A stretch of DNA of 64,000 nt from Mactromeris polynyma (lineage: Eukaryota; Mollusca; Bivalvia; Venerida; Mactridae). The stretch is from positions 1,426,001 through 1,490,000 of the forward strand of contig JASFXZ010000040.1 of NCBI GenBank assembly GCA_032209605.1, written 5' to 3'. Each line of letters begins with the position of its first letter. Within the stretch, counting starts at the first letter, position 1. This document shows positions 56,653 through 64,000 of this stretch, piece after piece. Made by a program: the position numbers and the translations under genes. A model generated the notes under the pieces. That model saw only the letters and a list, made by a program, of their open reading frames with translations. It was not told the DNA's origin and did not search any database.

Positions 56653-59600
56653 TCAAATTGTATCATTTATTTTAAAGTGATTGTCTTTGACATGCTTCGG
56701 CTCAGGAATGATTCCCATAACATTGTCGATTGTATACCAATCTTGATCCTTATTTACTCTAGGCCAAGTGAAAATGTTAGCGTTTTTTCTCCCGGTTTGT
56801 TTCATACAGCTAACAAGAATCTTTGTTCCACGAGCGTCCACAATAATACCTGGATAAGGTCTTTTATTGTAAAGAATCATTACATATTTTCCTATGCACA
56901 TCCTAGGGTTGCTGATGTCAATGGGTTCAATTGTATCATTGACACTCTATGTTTATGTAGTCTCATGGATACCGTCTGTTGGAGGTAACTCATTTGGAAC
57001 ATTCGTTGGGACAATCTCATTGGAAACAGTGTTGTTGGTGTTTTCTATTGGAGCACTCAGATTCATTACTTCTATAGGTATAGTCTCATTCGTGCATTCT
57101 ATCAGAACTGTTTTATCTGTGCTTTCCATCGGAACTGTCTCATCTGTGCTTTCTATCGGATCTGTCTCATCTGTGTTTTCTATCGGATCTGTCTCATCTG
57201 TGTTTTCTATCAGAACTGTCTCATCTGTGTTTTCTATCAGAACTGTCTTATCTGTGTTTTCTATCGGATCTGTTCATCTGTGCTTTCTATCGGATCTGTC
57301 TCATCTGTGTTTTCTATCAGAACTGTCTCATCTTTGCTTTCTATTATAACTGTCTCATTCGTGCTTTCCATCGGAACTGTCTCATCTGTGCTTTCTATCG
57401 AAACTGTCTCATCTGTGATTTCCATCGGAACTGTCTCATTTGTGCTTTTTTTCGGAACTGTCTCATTCGTGCTTTCTATCGGAACTGTCTTATATGTGCT
57501 TTCTTTTGGAACTGTCTCATCTGTGCTTTCTATGGGAACAGTTTCATTTGTTATTTCCATCAGAACTGTCTCGTCTGTGCTTTCTATGAGAAAAGTTTCA
57601 TTTATTTTTTCTATCAGAACCGTCTCATTTGTGCTTTCTATCAGAACTGTCTTATCTGTGCTTTCCATCGGAACTGTCTCATCTGTGCTTTCTATCAGAT
57701 CTGTCTCATCTGTGTTTTCTATCAGAACTGTCCCATCTTTGCTTTCTATTATAACTGTCTCATTCGTGCTTTCCATCGGAACTGTCTCATCTGTGCTTTC
57801 TATGGGAACAGTTTCATTTGTTCTTTCCATCAGAACTGTCTCATCTGTGCTTTCTATTATAACTGTCTTATTCGTGCTTTCCATCGTAACTGTCTCATCT
57901 GTGCTTTCTATCATAACTGTCTCATCTTTGCTTTCTATTATAACTGTCTCATTCGTGCTTTCTATTATAACTGTCTCATTCGTGCTTTCCATCGGAACTG
58001 TCTCATCTGTGCTTTCTATGGGAACAGTTTCATTTGTTCTTTCCATCAGAACTGTCTCATCTGTGCTTTCTATTATAACTGTCTTATTCGTGCTTTCCAT
58101 CGGAACTGTCTCATCTGTGCTTTCTATCGGAACTGTCTCATCTTTGCTTTCTATTATAACTGTCTCATTCGTGCTCTCTATTATAACTGTCTCATTCGTG
58201 CTTTCCATCGGATCTGTTCATCTGTGCTTTCTATCGGATCTGTCTCATCTGTGTTTTCTATCAGAACTGTCTCATCTTTGCTTTCTATTATAACTGTCTC
58301 ATTCGTGCTTTCCATCGGAACTGTCTCATCTGTGCTTTCTATCGAAACTGTCTCATCTGTGATTTCCATCGGAACTGTCTCATTTGTGCTTTTTTTCGGA
58401 ACTGTCTCATTCGTGCTTTCTATCGGAACTGTCTTATATGTGCTTTCTTTTGGAACTGTCTCATCTGTGCTTTCTATGGGAACAGTTTCATTTGTTATTT
58501 CCATCAGAACTATCTCGTCTGTGCTTTCTATGAGAAAAGTTTCATTTATTTTTTCTATCAGAACCGTCTCATTTGTGCTTTCTATCAGAACTGTCTTATC
58601 TGTGCTTTCCATCGGAACTGTCTCATCTGTGCTTTCTATCAGATCTGTCTCATCTGTGTTTTCTATCAGAACTGTCCCATCTTTGCTTTCTATTATAACT
58701 GTCTCATTCGTGCTTTCCATCGGAACTGTCTCATCTGTGCTTTCTATCAGATCTGTCTCATCTGTGTTTTCTATCAGAACTGTCCCATCTTTGCTTTCTA
58801 TTATAACTGTCTCATTCGTGCTTTCCATCGGAACTGTCTCATCTGTGCTTTCTATGGGAACAGTTTCATTTGTTCTTTCCATCAGAACTGTCTCATCTGT
58901 GCTTTCTATTATAACTGTCTTATTCGTGCTTTCCATCGGAACTGTCTCATCTGTGCTTTCTATCGGAACTGTCTCATCTTTGCTTTCTATTATTACTGTC
59001 TCATTCGTGCTTTCTATTATAACTGTCTCATTCGTGCTTTCCATCGGAACTGTCTCATCTGTGCTTTCTATCGGAACTGTCTCATCTTTGCTTTCTATTA
59101 TAACTGTCTCATTCGTGCTTTCTATCGGAACTGTCTTATCTGTGCTTTCTTTCGGAACTGTCTCATCTGTGCTTTCTATCGGTACAGTCTCATTCGTGCT
59201 TTCTATTATAATAGTCTCACTGGTGCCATCTAGTTTCGTTACTTCTATATTTATAGTCTCATGTGTGTGTTTGACTGGAACAGTTTCATTGTAGTTTTCT
59301 TTCGGAACAGTCTCCTTTGTTCTTACTATCGGAGCATTCTCATTTATGCTTTCTATCGGAACAGTTTCATTCGTGTTTTATAGTATAACAGTCTCACTGG
59401 TGCCATCTATTGGAACAGTGTCATCTGTGACTTCTATTTGAACAGTCGTATTGGCACAATCTGGTGTAATAGAAGTCATGGATGACTCTTCTTGACCAAT
59501 TGATACCTTTACTGTGTCATAATTGTTTTCAGTGCTATGTTTCTGAACTCTTTCTTGTGAACTTTTAGTGTTTCTGTCATTAAGGTCAATGTCATATCCA

Positions 59601-59971
59601 CCATTCGTATTCTTGTGAACATACATCGTTACGCAATTGTCATTTTCATCTAGCTTCATATCATACTGATCTGGTTTCATCGCAATTTGTGCATCTACAT
59701 TTGTGATCTCCTCTTCACATGCATCAGCATTGAGTTCAGATTCATTCATATGCTGTTGCTTTGAATCACATTCAATCCCTTTTTTGCCATGTTCATCTAC
59801 CATTGAAATTGAAATTTCTTTATCGTTTGTTTCAAATGTCGTTGTATTTTGCGGAGGTGTATCATTAATGGTGTCATCAATGAGTATAGGCAACAATGGC
59901 ACAAAGTGGTTGGGTATCCAGTGTTCTTTTGTCATATCTTCTCTCTTTAGAGATCTGTTTAATAATAGCAT
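56653..59971 (-). pseudogene. Repetitive acidic protein gene with 9-residue repeats, broken frame
   Basis: Three parts read in order on the minus strand. First, a unique acidic N-terminal region (59971-59378, ~197 codons; MLLLNRSLKREDMTKEHWIP...). Second, about 80 copies of a 9-residue repeat, consensus E-S-T-[D/N]-E-T-V-x-[I/M] (about 59,377-57,080). Third, a compact C-terminal domain (56925-56653: IEPIDISNPRMCIGKYVMI, YPGIIVDARG, FTWPRVNKDQDWYTID) resembling the small beta-rich, Trp/Pro-containing end domain of many predicted invertebrate proteins. The frame is broken by a TAA at ~59,378, one-base deletions at ~58,210 and ~57,272 (CTGTTCATC for CTGTCTCATC) and two stops at 56,947-56,955. 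Across these breaks the frame steps once per deletion and returns in phase with the C-terminal domain, so it was one gene. Function unknown. Confidence 0.6.
57080..59380. repeat. 27-bp coding minisatellite with a ~0.94-kb higher-order duplication
   Basis: Unit on the plus strand: GTGCTTTCTATCGGAACTGT CTCATCT. Variants (ATTATA, CATCGG, ATGGGA) occur in the same order in 57,272-58,210 and 58,215-59,040, showing a large duplication of many units together. Confidence 0.9.
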
Positions 59972-61600
59972 TAAAATGCAATGTTTATACTTATTGAAGA
60001 AGTTATATATAGGTCACCTTGATTTTTGGCTGTGTAGGAATTTAATCACAAGTGCGATAGAACCAGTAATTGGGTTATTTGTCTACAAAGATCATAACAG
60101 TCCATATTATGCGACAACATCTCTAATGCGTTGTTTTTATCTGAGGTTCCCTCATGTAACTAGTTCCTGAGTAGACTGGCAAATAGTAAACAGGCAAAAA
60201 GGCCTTAGTACTCGTGTTGATGGATGTTTTATTTCAATACAATATACTGCCAGCTAAATAAAACAATAACCATTTGATGGTGATGAATAAAATGAAGTAT
60301 GTGTTGCCATTCAGATAAGTGATGTTTTCACTCATGTAACAGTTAAAACACAGAACAGCATTTCCAGTTCTTATAATGCTAACATGTTGAGGATTTCTAA
60401 TAAAGATATAATATTATAATGCAATGGACACAACTTAATAATTAAAAGTTCAAATTTCTATGTTATCACATTGGAAAATATCAAAATGGTCGTTGAAAAT
60501 CTTTCCTTTAACAAACTTTTGTCTCTCCTGTAACACATTTTCCATAAATTATCATGTGCAATAACAAAATGTATATCATAACATAAAACTATGTTTTCCC
60601 ACAAGATGACAATTAAACCTTTGCTCATTTAACTTAAAAAGCATATACACATAGTTATAAAGCTACTTATTTGACATAATATTGAGGTTTTGTTTCTACT
60701 GTCACAAAAAACGGTCTCTCATGTAACAGAATAATTAGATCTACGAAACTAGAAACCATAGTGTTAGCATTTTCATCTTTAAAATGGGTTATTAATTTAT
60801 ATATTGACGTTCTGACTATATGATGTTTTAATTTATTACACCATTAATGAACACAACTATATTCTCGTTATTTTTATGCATTGAGTGTCTCTCCTGTAGC
60901 AATTTGCATCTTTACTGTAACAAAAATGCCCGTAACATGAGTGAATGTTACATGAGTGAATTATTCGCTTGTTTTTATCAAAATAAAATCAATGGCTTCT
61001 ACCTACAACATAAACAACACATATTCTTTGAATCTTCATCACATACAGATTTAATGTCAAATAACCATAATCATAGACAAATCAATTGAAGAAATATACC
61101 TTGTTATATTAGAGACACACATACAAATTACGCATCTACTTACCGTCCTTCAAGTTATGAAATACTCCACTGTATTAATAAAATGATTTGCCATTTGTAA
61201 ACACATGTTTTTGGAAAGATGACTCTTGAAATGGAGGTTAATATACCGCTTAGGTCATGAAGGGATCAGTTATTATTTTGACTAAATTGCTTGTTGTTAC
61301 ATGAGAGACTGAAACGTTGGGTACAGATTTTGGAAATCATTTTTTTGATGAAGCGATTGAATAATTGTACCTTTTTATGCATTAGTATTTGAGTCAAACA
61401 TAGAATAAAGTTGGCAGGGTAATTTTGTTTACATAACTCTTGGCAGTTAAAAATTACATAACCATAAATACACAAAAATTGACCTGGAGACAGTCAAATT
61501 GTGTCATTTTTACATGTTCAAACATGTAAAAATTATGTTTCTAACAGTTTTATATATCAAATGGTCTGCTACAAATGTGCAACAAACCATAAAGCTTCAT
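59972..61600. other. Spacer, no gene seen
   Basis: AT-rich; frames of 70-90 codons have no recognisable content. Any upstream exon of the repetitive gene would lie here, but I could not identify one. Confidence 0.4.
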
Positions 61601-62330
61601 ATAAAATCAAATGTTAAAGCTTTATATGAAGGGTGCTTGAACGCAAGTCCTAGGACAGCAAATGTTGCCAAAATATATAATGACTCATGTAAGACCGAAT
61701 GGATTACATACCGTGATACCGAGTGGTTTGATGTTAACTCTAGTCTTCGTCAGGGTTGTTATCTTTGACCGTAGCTTTTTAATATTGTACGTATACGTAA
61801 ACGATTTAGCTGTAAAGTAAAAGCTGTCGGTAGGGATGTTGATTTATATAACGAAAACGTATTAATTTGTTGTATGCTGATGTTGTACTTATTGCAGAAA
61901 ATGATCCACAATGTCAACTTTATGTACTGACTAATAGATTAATGCTAAGCAAAACAGGGCAATGCGATAATATTACTTGGGCAAAGGTAGGTACACACCC
62001 AACACAGCCCTATATGGCGAGATGACTTGGCACCCGCCGCATATTGAACAATTGACAAATGACTTTCTGATTGTTTCAACACAATTTTCAATCACAAAGT
62101 CATTTATCTATTTTGCCCTATAAGGCATAGAGCAGCGCCAGTCAAATCCAGATACGTAGAAACCATAGTTCGGATACTGGGTCTCTTATTCATCTCAAAC
62201 CTTGAAACATGAAATAGTTCTTCTTTGCATATATGCTTATTCATTTCGATTATTAGCCTCGTTCATTTATAGACAAATTGTGTCAGTATGTGTCAAAAAC
62301 TTCCGACAGATGCTTTTGTACTATGTATAA
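61600..62330 (+). mobile_element. LINE fragment, heavily decayed
   Basis: DTEWFDVNSSLRQGC is followed by CCTAGCTTTTTAAT-like text and GCTGTAAAGTAAAAGCTG. CACACCCAACACAGCCCTA TATGGCGA also matches 35,150-36,050. Internal deletions relative to that copy. Confidence 0.7.
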
Positions 62331-62527
62331 ATTATGTGTAAATACATGATATACTGGTGCATTGCTCTGTCATATCTAATTGTTCACTAATATTACACTG
62401 ATATTATTCGTCGGACAAATGTCCATCATCGTACATACATTTATGAATATCATTTGTTCACATGTTATTGCAAAATATATTGTTTTGCAATCTGTGTTAA
62501 AAAAATGTTCTGTTCTGCAAGCTAGTT

Positions 62528-63258
62528 CACTGGAACCCCTTTAATCCGGAAACCCCTTTAAGCCGGACAAATCGTCTGTACCCAACTTTTGTACTAGATA
62601 AATCAGCCCTTTAATTCAGGAAACCGGGCAAAATATGTTTGGCCCAAAAAAGATGTCCATTATAAATCACCACTTCAACTGGACAAGAATAAAGTTTCAA
62701 TTTTGATTATCACGTCTTGCGCTAGAGTTTGACCCAAGGCACGGTGTGTATCAGACGAAATGATTTTCGACTCAACATTTGGAATCGTACGTTTAAAATA
62801 CACAGTAAATAAACCCAATCAATATTGTTTTTCACTGTAAAATGAATTTTCACATATTGAAGGGTTTAAAGACAGGTTCTTTGTTTAATGTATGACCCCT
62901 CTCCTCTGGGTTTTGACAATGGAAGTGTCTGTCAGTCTTTCCAGCCACTCAATTCTTCTTAATCATTTGAGTAATAGATAATTGCCAACTTCGAAATTTT
63001 TAAATTTGAAATCATATCTTTAAGAGAAAACGGACACATCACAGAATTTTATTGTAATGTAAAACAACTATGACTATAACTAGAACAGCCCCACTCATCC
63101 TGTAACATAACTGCTGCAACATATCGATATAGTACTAAACAAAATATAGATCAGTGTCCACATTGAAAATGTTCCGAATCTTGTGTGGTTCTCAAAACCC
63201 CTTTAAACAGGAAATTTTGTCCTGTACCTGGCTTGTCCAGTTTAAAGGGGTTCCAGTG
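62528..63258. mobile_element. Non-autonomous DNA transposon, copy III, both ends
   Basis: CACTGGAACCCCTTTAATCC at the left, GTTTAAAGGGGTTCCAGTG|TA at the right, 731 bp. A second nested CCCCTTTAA[G]CCGGA phrase lies inside each end. It lacks the ~215-bp segment with the 81-codon frame carried by copies I and II. Confidence 0.75.
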
Positions 63259-63298
63259 TATACTGCTTTTTCACAATGTGAATATTTGTTTGTACAGA

Positions 63299-64000
63299 TT
63301 TTATATTTTGGCTGTATGAAACCATAATGGTAGAAATATTACAATAAAGACGAAGTATAAAGAATGCCAATACTTTATTGAGTCAACATATTTGAAGAAT
63401 ACAAGATAATCAGGACAAGTGTATCAATCACAGATTCTTCTCAATAAAACATTTCCATCCTGCAATAGACAAAAAAGTATTTTTGAGACATTTGGAACAA
63501 GTTATGAAGTTATAACATCATCAAATTTAGGGATGTTAGCGGTTAACCAATTATCTGTTTGAACTTCAGATTGACCGCTAAGTCAAAATGAACTCAAATA
63601 GAGCATGTAAATGACTCTTGGACCAATATACTAGTTACTATGTTACTTGTTTATCGCATGTGACATTAAATAAACTTCTTCTTCTTTAAATGTAATGGCA
63701 TATTGTATATCGGTTTTGACCATGTATGTTTACAAAGATACTGGCTTACTACATACATGTATCATATTGGCCATACCTAACAACTGAATTCAGTAAAACA
63801 TTCACATAAGCAACTCACTAAGAATGAATACTCGATTATGTGTACGTACAGCCGACATATTTGCATTAACAGCAAATATCACAATATTTATGAGCTGAAT
63901 TAATGACAAATTTACATAAAGATTTGATGAAAATGAATATGCTTGATTGTGTTTGCAACAGCCGACATATATGCACAATGGACAAATGTTTTGAACCATG
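63299..64000. repeat. Segmental unit, copy 3 (cut by window end)
   Basis: TATATTTTGGCTGTATGAAACC and on, about 85-90% like 8,241-8,940 by eye. The part that would carry the eS28 exon lies beyond the window. Confidence 0.65.

Noticed and set aside
57280..59294. Long plus-strand ORFs (337 and 356 codons) over the minisatellite
   Set aside because: The unique N-terminal and C-terminal regions joined to the repeat are on the minus strand; the plus frames are a by-product of a 27-bp stop-free unit.

Overview
This is AT-rich, repeat-dense eukaryotic DNA: introns with GT/AG borders, non-LTR retrotransposon reverse-transcriptase fragments, many MITEs, tRNA-derived SINE-like pieces, a MULE, a Crypton and a Tc1-like exon. 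Gene content (an expanded GT31 beta-1,3-galactosyltransferase family, a KIAA1958-like Crypton recombinase, FLYWCH/MULE transposase) suggests a lophotrochozoan, most likely a bivalve mollusc. That placement is inference; no species marker is visible.

Layout. 1-970: a TA-flanked non-autonomous DNA transposon. About 975-8217: a roughly 7.2-kb segment absent from the paralogous site near 37,560, carrying a spliced, frame-broken OB-fold (RPA-like) gene. 8,241-10,130: a dispersed unit that contains the last exon of ribosomal protein eS28. 11,070-27,330: three tandem units (U1-U3), each with one minus-strand GT31 gene. U1's gene is frameshifted, U2's and U3's are open. U3 is interrupted by a 2,360-bp transposon with 88-bp terminal inverted repeats and a 5-bp target duplication, which itself carries a spliced zinc-finger gene start. 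27,330-28,400: probable 5' exon and promoter of the U3 gene. 29,100-36,100: MITEs and a LINE split by a MULE transposase gene. 36,605-39,290: second copy of the transposon plus eS28 unit. 39,554-44,242: Tc1-like exon, a 130-bp satellite, and a multi-exon Crypton recombinase that has lost its centre. 44,530-50,160: fourth GT31 unit (U4) with its 5' exon. 50,820-55,441: MITEs, an 87-bp tandem duplication and another interrupted LINE copy. 56,653-59,971: a broken minus-strand gene built around a 27-bp (9-residue) minisatellite. 61,600-64,000: LINE scraps and a third copy of the opening transposon and its unit.

How it fits together. The only probable host enzyme genes are the GT31 copies, predicted single-pass Golgi membrane enzymes that would extend glycans with a beta-1,3-linked sugar. 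The rest records repeated local duplication followed by insertions. Because the duplicated units serve as empty sites for each other, several insertions can be dated relative to the duplications and their target duplications read directly from this window.
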